64,000 nucleotides of DNA from Caenibius tardaugens NBRC 16725 (GCF_003860345.1 NZ_CP034179.1:2402001-2466000), one strand, 5' to 3'. Shown: positions 17,801 to 27,159, numbered from the stretch's first letter. Notes: a model not told the origin generated them from the sequence alone. Numbers and translations: made by a program.

Positions 17801-19852
17801 GAACCCGCCGTTATCGATCTTGGCACGCCGGACGGTTCGTTCACGATCAAGTCCGATGGCCTGTTCTTCATGCTGGATGACCGGTACAACTTCGTAACCG
17901 CGAAGGATTATGCCGGGCCGTCGAAGGTCAATGTCGATAGCTTCACGATCGAGGGCAAGGGCGTCTTGGCCTTGCATCTGCCGGGAACTTCACCGGCTGC
18001 GGTTGTCCTGGGTGACTATCCGCAGGTCTTCGCCAACACGGTCAACCTTGATCCCGATGGCAAAGGCAATGAAGCAATCCTCGAAGTGCGTCAGGCTTCG
18101 GCCAATGGCCTCTATTCGAACGCCTACCATTACGAAGATGTCGTCGTATCCCTGACGGGTGAGGAAGGTCTGACCGGCAAGTTCGCCCAGGTCCGTACCC
18201 AATCCGTGCTGCTGGGCGCGAAGGACGATTATTCCGACAATGACGGGACGATCGATCTGGATGTCACGCGCATTGGCTTTGGCGATGTGGCGGGCCTGAA
18301 TATCAACCAGACTGCGGTTGGTGATGGCATCGAAGGCACGTATGCCCCGACACTGACCGGGCCTTATGCCGGGATGCTGTCCTCGCTGTTCACGATTGCG
18401 GACCCTGCCGAATACGCGCTCGCGCTCGATCAGCTTTCCGCCGATCTCTACGCCGGTTACCTGCGGTCTTCCACCATGGCGGGCGCCCGCTTCAACGGGC
18501 TGATCTATGACATGGCGGAATGCGGCAAGGGCTCGATCACCAACGAGCTGTGCCGTACGGAGAATGGTGGCCCCCGCATCTGGCTGACGGGCAACTATGG
18601 CCGGGTGGATACCGATGGCGATGTGGAAGCGAGCGGTTTCACCGCGGAACAATACTACATCGCAGCCGGTGTCGACTTCGCGGTGAGCCCGAACTTCGTG
18701 CTCGGCGTGGCTGGTGCCTACCTCGAAAACAACATGGATTTCGATCTGTACGATGGACGGATCGATTCCAGCGGTTGGCAGGGTGGCATTTACGCCAACT
18801 ACGATGCGGGCAAGTTCTATGTGAAGGGTGCGATCAGCTACTCTGATCTGGACGGCGACTCCAGCCGTACCGTTGGTTTCGGGCAAACCCCGGGCTTCAA
18901 CGGTGGCAAGCCGTTTGGTGGGGCGATTACGGGTGATCCGGACGTGAATGTCTGGGCTGCCGGTGCCGAAGCCGGTGTGCGTTTCGCACTGAGCGAGAAC
19001 GCTACTCTCACACCCTATGCCTCGCTTGACTATGCCCATGCCAAGCTCAAGCGCTTCACCGAAGCGGGCCTGCCGGGTGCGAACCTGACAATTGCTGGCA
19101 GCGACGAATTCTTCGCTGGCGAACTGGGGATCGAACTGCAGGCGCAAATGGGCAATATCGCGCCTTATATCCGCGGTGGATGGCAGCATAACTTCGGCAA
19201 TGACACGGCGCATTTCCATGCCGCGTTTGCCGATGCACCGGCGGGCACGGATTTCCGCGTCATCTCGGAAGACTTCTCATCTGATGCAGGGGTTGTGGAA
19301 GTGGGTCTGGCTGCACAGTTCAGCCCGAACTTTAATGCGCACCTCGGCTATCAGGGCCGCTTCTCGAGCGATGTGGAAGAGCATAGCGGCGGTCTGACGC
19401 TGAGCTACCTCTTCGGTGGTGCAGAACCGGCAGCCCCGCCGCCGCCTCCCCCGCCGCCGCCGCCGCCGCCGCCGCCGCCTCCCCCGCCGCCGCAGGTGGT
19501 GTGCAACAAGGGCCCGTACATCGTGTTCTTCGACTGGGATAAGTCGGATATCACGGCGGAAGCGTCGACCATCCTCGACAGTGCGGTAACGGCTTATGGC
19601 AACTGCGATGTGGTGCCGATCATGCTGGCCGGTTACACCGACCGTTCGGGTTCAACGCAGTATAACGATGGCCTCTCGGCCCGCCGCAACACCTCGGTGC
19701 GCGGTTACCTGACGTCGAAGGGTATTCCGGACGAGCGGATCACCAGCCAGGCGTTCGGTGAAGCCAACCCGCGTGTTCCCACTGCCGACGGCGTGCGCGA
19801 ACTGCAGAACCGCCGGGTGGAAATCACTTACGGTCCGGGTTCGGGCAACTAA
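14870..19852 (+). CDS. giant autotransporter with C-terminal OmpA domain
   Basis: A 1660-residue surface protein. The order is: signal peptide (about 1-28, ending in PAIA); a long Ala/Asp/Gly/Thr-rich passenger (about 30-1200) of degenerate repeats (NNG/NAG.L.. strands alternating with a GI.Q or GV.Q segment), fitting a beta-helix; an autotransporter beta-barrel (about 1235-1517, from RIWLTGNYGRVD to LTLSYLFGG); a run of about 20 Pro (1522-1543); and an OmpA-like peptidoglycan-binding domain (about 1550-1655) with FFDWDKS, GYTDRSGS and NRRVEITYG. The OmpA Asp and Arg ligands are present. Classical autotransporters end at the barrel, so a periplasmic wall anchor after it is unusual. It is probably an adhesin; cargo unknown. 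Confidence 0.85.
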   Translation: MNRNMRRFLTVGVSGIALGAVPFAPAIATTVGGDVITDGDVDYDSNAAAGQLTIELSAIEDVDALGIYAPPATGTVTVGDIASGQVDINVAGAGDIALVVTNAADGIYSVLAEATTVATIDGAWNEFALEQRADSSGNGDATVDFTNAGGVSIAADAAYAGPGTVQAVVDDALLQSAYAAGEGNASVILGNTGTLAISSISTITGPGSSLSYAQLNDAIHQVVDADEGSATALLSNGAAGSTVDAEATINLTARASATGTSSAEVHAFLNNNEGSDLVGGIRQNVEASDPENEAKAEIANNGALNLLVDASATASAGPAIASADLGEGISQEADGFNGAAAVAKLNNTGSVTLGSTALADAKSVDTDYAVANATLDDGVFQDVSAFGGGDATASFSNGGSFKLLSSGTATAAGADTDAEASATLADGIEQEAFANEGNATAELANAATGVLTFEAFAKATGPVAAVDAYLTSAVYQDAAASDGGNVAKVVLTNDGVFSITGKVEAVGADARAEINSEDAMLFQHAQGNDGASADVLLDNNKDFTILASAVAGSAAAFLASAVVETEGIAQSGNATGGGDTLLTIDNSGVLSISAVASSQAVDAKGNANIEGTYQSAYADEGSGTVVFANAGKVSVLADTDVVGGNTAEAAAAVRGAQQYVDAADGAFLTFTNASGKTFDVSADAVATAKDANADADALGVRQSTYSTGAVFKVGNAGTLNVKAIADANGTVAGTAQANATGVIIEALDQANVLDIVNSGTLNVQASAQGLDGARAYATGLFIDATAEGFVDISGTISNTGTIKVLATGDATGAGTAQVGSAEAIGVLISADVNNLALTNSGVIQADAVTDAGGYQNAVGVLLDDGAGDDQFTLTNAAGSIIARQSTDLGATYVWGTAIDTDNASTPALINLMGDGSTYSGVYPNVALKDPQFGYVYGNIEIKDGDAIVVSKGETWFDGAINTVTNRGDNEEPLPGELEPAVIDLGTPDGSFTIKSDGLFFMLDDRYNFVTAKDYAGPSKVNVDSFTIEGKGVLALHLPGTSPAAVVLGDYPQVFANTVNLDPDGKGNEAILEVRQASANGLYSNAYHYEDVVVSLTGEEGLTGKFAQVRTQSVLLGAKDDYSDNDGTIDLDVTRIGFGDVAGLNINQTAVGDGIEGTYAPTLTGPYAGMLSSLFTIADPAEYALALDQLSADLYAGYLRSSTMAGARFNGLIYDMAECGKGSITNELCRTENGGPRIWLTGNYGRVDTDGDVEASGFTAEQYYIAAGVDFAVSPNFVLGVAGAYLENNMDFDLYDGRIDSSGWQGGIYANYDAGKFYVKGAISYSDLDGDSSRTVGFGQTPGFNGGKPFGGAITGDPDVNVWAAGAEAGVRFALSENATLTPYASLDYAHAKLKRFTEAGLPGANLTIAGSDEFFAGELGIELQAQMGNIAPYIRGGWQHNFGNDTAHFHAAFADAPAGTDFRVISEDFSSDAGVVEVGLAAQFSPNFNAHLGYQGRFSSDVEEHSGGLTLSYLFGGAEPAAPPPPPPPPPPPPPPPPPPPQVVCNKGPYIVFFDWDKSDITAEASTILDSAVTAYGNCDVVPIMLAGYTDRSGSTQYNDGLSARRNTSVRGYLTSKGIPDERITSQAFGEANPRVPTADGVRELQNRRVEITYGPGSGN
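19436..19494 (+). repeat. CCG/CCT/CCC triplet tract coding polyproline
   Basis: About 20 consecutive Pro codons, mostly CCG, form a near-perfect trinucleotide tract joining the autotransporter barrel to the OmpA domain. Slippage here would change linker length in whole residues without breaking the frame. Confidence 0.85.
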
Positions 19853-19882
19853 GCCAGATCTCGACGTAAGGCACAGACAGAG

Positions 19883-19910
19883 GGCCGGGAGAGAAATCTC
19901 CCGGCCTTTT
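19883..19910 (+). terminator. strong intrinsic terminator
   Basis: A perfect 10-bp stem (GGCCGGGAGA / TCTCCCGGCC) with a GAAA loop, followed by TTTTGGTTTT, 30 bases after the autotransporter stop. Confidence 0.92.
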
Positions 19911-20021
19911 GGTTTTGGTGGCAGAAATGCGAGATGCACACCGCAAATGTGTGGTGGACGCTTGACCTCTGTTGCGAATTATTGTCCGCCATGGTCACCC
20001 TACGAAGGTTGGAATTTGGTG

Positions 20022-22160
20022 ATGCAGCAGACTGTTGACGACGCTCTCGATGAAATCATTGCAGCCATCCAGAATGGCAGCAGGCGGGTAACCGAAAAGG
20101 AAGCCCTTGCAATTGCCGGTAAACTCTACAGCCGCCATCGTTACGGACAGGCGGTGAATGTTTGCGCGCAAATGCTCAAGCAGAAACCAAATCTGGCGGA
20201 TGCGCAGAGCATTCTCGGTGTTTCGCTTGCCGCACTGGGCAAGCGCAAGGAAGGTATCGACGCGCTGAGGCAGGCGGTCAAATTGAGTGAAGGGACCGCC
20301 GCATTTCATTCCAACCTCGGCGAGATATATCGCCAGGACGGCAATCATGCCGATGCGGTCCTCGCGTTGAACCGTGCGTTGCAACTCGATCCGAATAATC
20401 CGCAGGCGCATAACAATCTGGGCATTATCCGTTTCGAAAGCGGCGCATACGATCAGGCTGTCGAAGCCTATCGCAAGGCAATTGCGTTGCAGCCCACCTT
20501 CCCGGAAGCATACAACAACCTCGGTAATGCTCTGCGCAAGCTCGGTGAACTGGACGAGGCTAGTGCTGCCTATCATCAGGCGCTTGGCTTTCGCGAAGTG
20601 TACCCTGAGGCCTATAATAATCTCGGCACCTTGCTGCGCGAACAGCACAAACCCGAACAGGCGGAACATGCCATTCGCAAGGCGATCGCGCAGAACCCGC
20701 GCTATGTTGAAGCGCATAACAATCTGGCCGCGATCTATTTTGCGGAAGATCGGGATGTTGACGCTTTGCGCCAGTTGTCTGAAGCGCTCAAAGTGGACGC
20801 ACGCAATGCGCGCAGCCTGCTGCTGACCGCACGGATACAGAGCCGCCGCCAGACCTATGCGCTGGCGGAACAGGCCTGCCGCAGCGTTCTGGCAGCCGAA
20901 CCCAACAATGCGGAGGCTTTGACGGTTCTGGGCAGCATCAAGCATGAGCTTGATCAGTTCGATGAGGCTCTCGATCTCCTGAGTCAGGCGGTCGCGATTG
21001 AGCCGCCATCACCTGAAGCCTTTTATTTTTCCGGCGTGTGTCTGAAATCGGTCGGCCGTCTGGATGAGGCGAAGGCGCATCTTCTCAAGAGCCTGGAACT
21101 CAATGGTTCGATGTACGGGGCCTATGCCAATCTGAACGATCTTGTGGACTTTTCGAAAGAGAAGGCGCTGTTCAAGAAGATCGGGCAGATTATCGATGAG
21201 GTTGACGACCCGCGCACGCCCAGTCTGCTGCCGCTGCACTTTGCCTATGGCAAGGCGCTCGAGGATAACAAGCAGTATGAAAAGGCGCTGAGCCACTACA
21301 TCATTGGCGGGCAGATGAAGCGCACGCAGCTGAACTATGCGGAGGACGAGATCTTCAAGTTCTTCGCGGATATCAAGGCTGCGTTTCCCGCCGAAATTTT
21401 CAAGGATCGCCCGTTTCAGGGCATTTCCGATGCACGGCCGCTGTTCATTGTCGGAATGCCGCGATCCGGTTCGACGCTCGTCGAACAGATCGTCTCGAGC
21501 CACAAGGATGTCTATGGCGCGGGCGAAGTAAAATATTTCGCGCAGGCGCTGCATCGCTTGCGTGATCGTTTCCCGGCCCTGTCGCGTTTCCCTGCCATGG
21601 TTGAGGAAATGGGCCAGAAGCAGTTCGAAATCATTGCAAATGGCTATCTGGAAGCGCTCACCCGCCCGGCTGGCGATGCCAAACGCGTAACGGACAAGTT
21701 GCTGACCAACTACTTCTTCGTGGGGATTCTGCATCTGCTGTTCCCCAATGCGAAGTTTATCAATACCCGCCGCAACCCGGTGGACACATGCCTTTCGGGC
21801 TTCACCAAACTGTTCAAGGACGACATGCCGCACAGCTACGATCTGGGTGAACTGGGCCGTTACTACCGCCAGTATGACGCCCTGATGCAGCATTGGGAAA
21901 ATGTCCTGCCTGCAGGTACGCTCAAGGTCGTCGAGTATGAGCAGGTCGTGGCCGATACCGAAACCAGCGCGCGCGAACTGATCGACTTCATCGGGCTGGA
22001 TTGGGATGATGCCTGTCTGGCATTCCACAAATCCAAGCGTCCGGTGAAGACGGCCAGCGTGGCACAGGTACGCAAGCCGATTTACAAGTCGTCGGTCGAA
22101 CGCTGGAAGAAATATGGATCGGCACTGCAGCCGCTGATCGACGCTATCGAGGGTAAGTGA
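20022..22160 (+). CDS. TPR-repeat protein with C-terminal sulfotransferase domain
   Basis: A 712-residue protein. Residues about 20-420 are around ten tetratricopeptide repeats (AHNNLGIIRFESGAYDQAVEAY-type units). Residues about 470-700 are a sulfotransferase domain whose PAPS 5'-phosphosulfate loop reads GMPRSGSTLVEQ, with a second PAPS segment around INTRRNPVDTCLS. The ATG at 20022 is chosen because repeat homology starts there, although the frame is open further upstream. It has no signal peptide, so it is presumably cytoplasmic and may act on a protein or glycan presented to the TPRs. It follows the autotransporter, but after a terminator. Confidence 0.85.
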   Translation: MQQTVDDALDEIIAAIQNGSRRVTEKEALAIAGKLYSRHRYGQAVNVCAQMLKQKPNLADAQSILGVSLAALGKRKEGIDALRQAVKLSEGTAAFHSNLGEIYRQDGNHADAVLALNRALQLDPNNPQAHNNLGIIRFESGAYDQAVEAYRKAIALQPTFPEAYNNLGNALRKLGELDEASAAYHQALGFREVYPEAYNNLGTLLREQHKPEQAEHAIRKAIAQNPRYVEAHNNLAAIYFAEDRDVDALRQLSEALKVDARNARSLLLTARIQSRRQTYALAEQACRSVLAAEPNNAEALTVLGSIKHELDQFDEALDLLSQAVAIEPPSPEAFYFSGVCLKSVGRLDEAKAHLLKSLELNGSMYGAYANLNDLVDFSKEKALFKKIGQIIDEVDDPRTPSLLPLHFAYGKALEDNKQYEKALSHYIIGGQMKRTQLNYAEDEIFKFFADIKAAFPAEIFKDRPFQGISDARPLFIVGMPRSGSTLVEQIVSSHKDVYGAGEVKYFAQALHRLRDRFPALSRFPAMVEEMGQKQFEIIANGYLEALTRPAGDAKRVTDKLLTNYFFVGILHLLFPNAKFINTRRNPVDTCLSGFTKLFKDDMPHSYDLGELGRYYRQYDALMQHWENVLPAGTLKVVEYEQVVADTETSARELIDFIGLDWDDACLAFHKSKRPVKTASVAQVRKPIYKSSVERWKKYGSALQPLIDAIEGK

Positions 22161-22185
22161 CGGTTCGCAGCATCGCAAAATAGAT

Positions 22186-22211
22186 GGGGCCGGAGCAATC
22201 CAGCCCCTTTT
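22186..22211 (+). terminator. probable terminator
   Basis: GGGGC and GCCCC arms 12 bases apart are followed by TTTT, shortly after the TPR-sulfotransferase stop. The short stem makes it weaker than the terminator at 19883. Confidence 0.5.
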
Positions 22212-22247
22212 GCGTTATCACGAGATGGCAGTGAAGGAGTTTAAGGA

Positions 22248-22775
22248 ATGATGCGCAAGGCGTTCGTTGTGGCCGCACCCCTGGCCTTGATGGCATGCAC
22301 CACCGTTGCCGAGGCACCGAAGGATGCGGAGCTTGGTTCGGCGGCGATCTCGCTTGCGGATGGTTCCGCAGCGGGTACGGCCAGCCTGATTGAAAGCGGT
22401 AATCACCTGTCGCTGGTGATCAAGGTGGCCGGTATTTCGGCCGGGCCGCATGGTGTGCACCTGCATACGGCCGGCCTGTGCGATGCCCCGCAATTCACCA
22501 CTGCGGGCGGGCACCTCAACCCCGGGGCAAAACAGCACGGCGCAGATAATCCGATGGGCAGCCATCTTGGCGACTTGCCCAATATCGCAGTCGGCGCGGA
22601 TGGCACGGGCAGCCTGACCTATTCGTTGCATGGAGACCGTGCCGCAATTCTGGCCGACATCTTCGATAGCGATGGCACGGCAATTGTCGTGCATGCCGGG
22701 CCGGACGACTACAAGACGGACCCTGCTGGCAACAGCGGCGGCCGCATTGCCTGCGGGGTATTTAAACGCGGCTAG
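22248..22775 (+). CDS. sodC: superoxide dismutase [Cu-Zn], lipoprotein
   Basis: A 175-residue periplasmic Cu,Zn-SOD with lipobox LMAC (Cys17). Metal ligands are visible as GVHLHTAGLC, GGHLNPGAKQHG, GSHLGDLPN and VVHAGPDDY, and the two disulfide Cys are in GLCD and RIACG. It removes superoxide from the periplasm. SD AAGGAG-like sequence precedes the start. It converges on queC across an inverted repeat. Confidence 0.92.
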   Translation: MMRKAFVVAAPLALMACTTVAEAPKDAELGSAAISLADGSAAGTASLIESGNHLSLVIKVAGISAGPHGVHLHTAGLCDAPQFTTAGGHLNPGAKQHGADNPMGSHLGDLPNIAVGADGTGSLTYSLHGDRAAILADIFDSDGTAIVVHAGPDDYKTDPAGNSGGRIACGVFKRG

Positions 22776-22845
22776 TGCGGTGGATTTGATATGCGCATCA
22801 TTAATCCGCTAGGTGCGGCGCGAATTTCAAATCCATCAACCGCAC
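22775..22845. repeat. imperfect inverted repeat between sodC and queC
   Basis: The left arm GTGCGG-TGGATTTGA (22775-22789) matches the right arm TCAAATCCA-TCAA-CCGCAC (22827-22845) in reverse complement, with a 4-base insertion in the right arm. The 37-base centre also has partial symmetry. It may be a convergent terminator-like structure or a remnant of a small palindromic element. Confidence 0.6.
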
Positions 22846-22866
22846 GAGGGATCGTTCGATCGGGGA

Positions 22867-23562
22867 TCATGCAGCGTAGGGCGTAGGATCCTCGATACCC
22901 GCATCGTGAAAACCGGCACGGCGCAGGCGACAACTGTCGCACGTACCGCAGGCAAGGCCATCGGGCTGTGGGTCGTAACATGACCAGCTCCGCCCGGGGT
23001 CCAGCCCCAGTCGCGCCGCTTCCCGTGCGATGTCGGCCTTGCCTAGGAATTGCAGGGGGGCGTGGATAGTGAATGGCGCGCCTTCCGCCCCGGTTTTTGT
23101 CGCAAGACGCGCAGTTTCAGCAAAGCTCGCGATGAATTCAGGGCGGCAATCGGGATAGCCCGAATAATCGAGCGCGTTGACCCCGATGAAAATATCGTGC
23201 GCGCCCAAAGCTTCCGCCCAGGCCAGCGTCAACGAAAGAAAAACGAGGTTGCGTGCGGGAACATAAGTGATCGGGATATCCGGGCCGACGCCATCCTTTG
23301 GCACCGCGATGGACAGATCGGTCAGCGCGGAGCCACCGAACAGGCTGAGATCGAGCGGCAGGGTGACATGTCGTTCGACCCCCAGCATCGCGGCAACATC
23401 GCGCGCCGCGTCCAGTTCGCGCCGGTGGCGCTGGTTGTAATCGATCGTCAGGGCGTTGACACTATACCCCTGTTCCTGTGCAAGCGCGGCAGAAACCATG
23501 GAGTCCAGTCCACCGGACAGCAGGACAACGGCCCGCTTCTGCGGGGTATCGGGCGTGATCAT
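22867..23562 (-). CDS. queC: 7-cyano-7-deazaguanine synthase
   Basis: A 231-residue QueC, which uses ATP and ammonia to make preQ0 from 7-carboxy-7-deazaguanine in queuosine synthesis. The PP-loop [10 protein letters not shown] lies at about residues 16-25. The four zinc Cys are at the C-terminus (SCYDP, then [11 protein letters not shown]). No other queuosine genes are in the window. Confidence 0.95.
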   Translation of the reverse strand: MITPDTPQKRAVVLLSGGLDSMVSAALAQEQGYSVNALTIDYNQRHRRELDAARDVAAMLGVERHVTLPLDLSLFGGSALTDLSIAVPKDGVGPDIPITYVPARNLVFLSLTLAWAEALGAHDIFIGVNALDYSGYPDCRPEFIASFAETARLATKTGAEGAPFTIHAPLQFLGKADIAREAARLGLDPGRSWSCYDPQPDGLACGTCDSCRLRRAGFHDAGIEDPTPYAA

Positions 23563-23610
23563 GTGTTACCCGCTACCGGGCGGGATGCAGCCTTTCAAGC
23601 ACGATCGTGG

Positions 23611-24024
23611 TCAGCATTTGCCAAGCCGCCGCGCTTCTGCCGAAAACTGGAAAGGGCTTCCGTCCAGTATGCCCTGACTTTCGATCTGGGCAATCTGCGG
23701 CGTTTCCAGCCGAATCTGGGTTCGGCCCGAGCCATGGCCACGGCAGGTGTAATGCACAGTCGCACGATTGGCTGTGTCTTCCACGATGTAACGGCTGCAA
23801 CCTCCCTGGGGATGCCGCAACTGGATAAGGTCCCGTCCATCGCGAATGCAGACCCGCTGACGCGAACCGTCAGGGCGATACCGGATTTCCCAGCTGCCCG
23901 GGGTCATCTTGTTGAGGGCTTCGAGGCTGTTATCCTGTGCTTGCGAGGCGGCATAGGGGGCGCCAACAGCCGCCATCGCCAGCAGCGAGATCAGTCCAGT
24001 GCGGAACGTCACAGTGTTCTGCAT
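23611..24024 (-). CDS. DUF3617-like secreted protein
   Basis: A 137-residue protein with a signal peptide (cleavage about residue 29, ASQAQ). The body contains MTPGSWEIRY, a Cys pair around VCI...GGC, VHYTCRG and a C-terminal Cys, in the order seen in DUF3617 proteins of sphingomonads. The ATG at 24024 is chosen because GGAG lies 9 bases upstream; the frame is open further. Function unknown, probably periplasmic. Confidence 0.7.
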   Translation of the reverse strand: MQNTVTFRTGLISLLAMAAVGAPYAASQAQDNSLEALNKMTPGSWEIRYRPDGSRQRVCIRDGRDLIQLRHPQGGCSRYIVEDTANRATVHYTCRGHGSGRTQIRLETPQIAQIESQGILDGSPFQFSAEARRLGKC

Positions 24025-24100
24025 GCGGAAATTCTCCGGCATCAATGCACAAGCACGCCTTTTGGCGCGACGAAGCGACTTGTACAAGCGGCGAGCTGAC

Positions 24101-24994
24101 TTAATCCTGAATAGGGAACACGCGTGAACAGAACGCGCAGTCCACCAGGATGATCCCGTCATCATTACGCATTGTGGCGCGTTCCTCCGATGGAAAACGG
24201 GCAAGCACTGTCTCGAAATGTTGCATGGTGCACCGGCAACCGCGGCTGAGCGTATCACCCGGGGTTATGAGAATCCTGTTTTCCTCGTGGAACAGCCGCC
24301 AAAGGAGCGCCTCCAGAGACAGGTCGCGATTCAGCAGTTCATCGGTGCGGATCGTATCGGTGATGATGGCCACATGTTCCCATTCGGGATGGTCCATCCT
24401 CACGTGCAGGCGTTCGCGGCCTTCCTCGCCTTCGGGGACATGCTGTACCAGAATGCCCGATGCCACAGGCTTTGCACCCGACCCATCCACACTGATCCGG
24501 ATGAGCGTGGGGACCTGTTCCGATTGCCCGAAGTAGTTTTCGAATGCGGCAGTGATCGAATTGCCTTCGAGGGGGACGATACCCTGATACCGTTGATCGG
24601 TGGTGGCCAGATCGAACGTCACCGCAAGAAAGCCGGTGCCGAACAGCGTCTTCAGGGAAATTTCGTCTTCCAGTGCCGCCAGCCGTGCTTCGTCGAACTG
24701 GACGTATCCTCGCAGTTCACCGCCGCGATAGTCGCAGGCAAGCAGTTCCACGATGCCATCGCTGGACTGGGCCTGAATGGTGAGCTGGCTGCCGTCATCC
24801 TTGAGCAAACTGCCGCTGAGCGCGGTCAAAGTGAGCGTTTCAGCCAGTAGGTCGCGGATGGGAGGGGGATAGTCGTGCGCGGAAAGAATCGTTTCCAGCA
24901 CGGCATCAAGCCGCACAAGGCGACCGCGCGCATGGCGTTCGGGCAGGGTGAAAGCGAGCAGTTTGTCGCTGAACGTTTCGTCTTGGTCGATCAT
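24101..24994 (-). CDS. hslO: redox-regulated chaperone Hsp33
   Basis: A 297-residue Hsp33 holdase that is activated by oxidation. The C-terminal zinc centre is CRC in RGCRCTMQ and CAFC in VDCAFCSRVF, matching the CxC...CxxC rule. The core domain has the usual LAETLTLTALSGSLLKDDG start. It is the last gene of the argD-argF-hslO set, 48 bases after argF. Confidence 0.93.
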   Translation of the reverse strand: MIDQDETFSDKLLAFTLPERHARGRLVRLDAVLETILSAHDYPPPIRDLLAETLTLTALSGSLLKDDGSQLTIQAQSSDGIVELLACDYRGGELRGYVQFDEARLAALEDEISLKTLFGTGFLAVTFDLATTDQRYQGIVPLEGNSITAAFENYFGQSEQVPTLIRISVDGSGAKPVASGILVQHVPEGEEGRERLHVRMDHPEWEHVAIITDTIRTDELLNRDLSLEALLWRLFHEENRILITPGDTLSRGCRCTMQHFETVLARFPSEERATMRNDDGIILVDCAFCSRVFPIQD

Positions 24995-25042
24995 CAGGCG
25001 ATCATATGGTGGTATTGGCGCGGAAAGGAAGGTCGCCCTCGC

Positions 25043-25972
25043 TCAGATCGCGCCAAAACACCACAGAAGCACGGATTTCTGCCCGTGAATGCGGTTCTCC
25101 GCTTCATCGAACACGACTGAGGCAGGGCTTTCAAACACACTTTCGGAAACTTCTTCGCCGATGTGGGCGGGCAAACAGTGCAGGAAGATGGCGCCGGGCT
25201 TGGCCTGGGCCATCAGGGCATCGTTCACCTGAAACGGCATCATTGCGGCAATTTTCTGGTCGGCATGGGCTTGGCCCATGGATACCCAGGTATCGGTGAC
25301 GACAACGTCCGCACCTGCCGCCGCAACGGCGGGGTCGTTGGTCAGCGTCACTGTGGCCCCGTTATCGCGTGCGAAAGCGACAAATGCCGGGTCCGGCTCG
25401 TACCCGGTGGGGGTGCCAACGCGGACATTGAATTTCATCAGGCCCGCAGCTTCGAGAATCGAGTGGAGCACGTTGTTACCATCGCCCAGCCACGCCACTT
25501 CGAGCCCGGGCAGGGGCTTGCCGTTCTCGACGATCGTCAGAAGGTCGGCAACGATCTGGCAGGGATGGGAACGATCGGTCAGGCCGTTGATGACGGGGAC
25601 TGTGGCGTGCCGCGCCATTTCCTCGATCTTGGCGTGATCGTCGGTGCGGATCATGATTGCATCGGCCATGCGCGACAGCACGCGCGCGGTATCCGCGATC
25701 GATTCCCCGCGGCCCAGTTGCATCGAGCCCGATTCCATCACGATCGCGCTGCCGCCCAACTGCCGCATCGCCATGTCGAAGCTGACGCGGGTGCGCGTGG
25801 AATTCTTTTCGAAGATCATCGCCAGAACCCGTCCGGCCAAGGGGGCATCGCTGTCCGCCGCGCCTTTGGGTTTGCCGGCACGGCCTTCCTTGCGGTCGAT
25901 CGCGTCGTTGATCATCGCGGCCAGCGCATCGCCGCCCGCGTCATTGAGATCGAGAAAATGCCGGGTCATCAT
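25043..25972 (-). CDS. argF: ornithine carbamoyltransferase
   Basis: A 309-residue OTCase that makes citrulline from ornithine and carbamoyl phosphate. The carbamoyl-phosphate loop STRTR is in [11 protein letters not shown], the ornithine/CP site is HPCQ, and the catalytic HCLP is near the C-terminus. The start overlaps the argD stop by 4 bases (ATGA), indicating translational coupling. A second Met directly follows the first. Confidence 0.96.
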   Translation of the reverse strand: MMTRHFLDLNDAGGDALAAMINDAIDRKEGRAGKPKGAADSDAPLAGRVLAMIFEKNSTRTRVSFDMAMRQLGGSAIVMESGSMQLGRGESIADTARVLSRMADAIMIRTDDHAKIEEMARHATVPVINGLTDRSHPCQIVADLLTIVENGKPLPGLEVAWLGDGNNVLHSILEAAGLMKFNVRVGTPTGYEPDPAFVAFARDNGATVTLTNDPAVAAAGADVVVTDTWVSMGQAHADQKIAAMMPFQVNDALMAQAKPGAIFLHCLPAHIGEEVSESVFESPASVVFDEAENRIHGQKSVLLWCFGAI

Positions 25973-27159
25973 GCATTCTCCGGGGGGGTAAAGCTGGCGG
26001 CGCCTGCCGACAGACGTTCGAAGAATTCGTCGATTTCCGCATCGCCGATCACCAGCGGCGGGACGAGGCGCAGCGTATTGTCGCCAGCGGAAACGGTCAG
26101 CAGTCCGTGATTGTCACGCAGGTGCGTGACGAACGGGCGGCTTTCGATCTTCATTTTCAGACCGAGCATCAGACCATGGCCGCGAACCTGTTCGAACAGG
26201 TCGGGATAGTTGCCGATGAACTGGGCAAGGCCAGCCTTGATCCGTTCCCCTTTTTCCACCACGCTGGCGAGGAACACATCGTTGGCGACAGCGTCCAGCA
26301 CGGCATTACCGGCGGCCATGGCGAGCGGGTTGCCGCCATAGGTCGATCCGTGGGTGCCAAAGACCATGCCACGTGCGGCCTTTTCCGTCGCAAGGCAGGC
26401 GCCAAGCGGGAAACCGCCGCCGAGGCCCTTGGCGGTGGCGAGGATATCGGGTTCGATGCCATAGAGTTCGTAGGCATAGAACCGGCCAGTGCGCGCGACA
26501 CCGGTCTGGACTTCATCCAGCACCAGCATCAGATCGTGTTCGTCCGCCAGCGCGCGCAGACCCTGCATGAAGGCATCCGAAGCGACGCGGATGCCGCCTT
26601 CGCCCTGGATCGGCTCCACCAGAAAACCGGCGGTATGCGGACCGATCGCCGCCTTGACCGCATCCAGATCATCGAAATCGACGTATTTGAAGCCGGGGAG
26701 CAGGGGCATGAAGCCCTTGTGCATCTTTTCCTGGTTGGACGCGGAGATCGTGCCCATCGTCCGCCCGTGGAAGGCGTTGTTGAACGTGATCAGTTCGTAC
26801 CGTTCTTCATTGCCGGCGTGCTGGTGATAGGCGCGTGCGGTCTTGATCGCGCATTCCACCGCTTCCGCACCCGAATTGGTGAAGAAGGCTGTGTCGGCAA
26901 AGGTCAGATCGACCAGCCGTTGCGCCAGTTTTTCCCCCTGCGGGCTGCCGTACAGGTTGGATACGTGCATCAGCGTGGCGGCCTGATCCTGAATCGCGGA
27001 AATCAGACCGGCATGGGAATGACCAAGGATGTTCACGGCAATACCCGCCGCGAAATCGAGGAATCGGCGGCCATCTTCGCTGATCAGATGACAGTGTTCA
27101 CCACGCACCGGACGGACATCGCACCGGGGGTATACAGGCATCAGCGGGTCGATCGCCAT
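25969..27159 (-). CDS. argD: acetylornithine aminotransferase
   Basis: A 396-residue class III PLP aminotransferase. [14 protein letters not shown] binds PLP phosphate, FHGRT stacks on the cofactor, VLDEVQTG carries the Asp, and the Schiff-base Lys is in [13 protein letters not shown]. It makes N-acetylornithine in arginine synthesis and leads the argD-argF-hslO transcript. The start ATG at 27159 has SD GGGAG upstream. The open frame extends further upstream, but without homology. Confidence 0.95.
   Translation of the reverse strand: MAIDPLMPVYPRCDVRPVRGEHCHLISEDGRRFLDFAAGIAVNILGHSHAGLISAIQDQAATLMHVSNLYGSPQGEKLAQRLVDLTFADTAFFTNSGAEAVECAIKTARAYHQHAGNEERYELITFNNAFHGRTMGTISASNQEKMHKGFMPLLPGFKYVDFDDLDAVKAAIGPHTAGFLVEPIQGEGGIRVASDAFMQGLRALADEHDLMLVLDEVQTGVARTGRFYAYELYGIEPDILATAKGLGGGFPLGACLATEKAARGMVFGTHGSTYGGNPLAMAAGNAVLDAVANDVFLASVVEKGERIKAGLAQFIGNYPDLFEQVRGHGLMLGLKMKIESRPFVTHLRDNHGLLTVSAGDNTLRLVPPLVIGDAEIDEFFERLSAGAASFTPPENA

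Noticed and set aside
16712-17977. 421-codon minus-strand frame inside the autotransporter gene
   Set aside because: Shadow of the repetitive passenger; no start signal or recognisable sequence.
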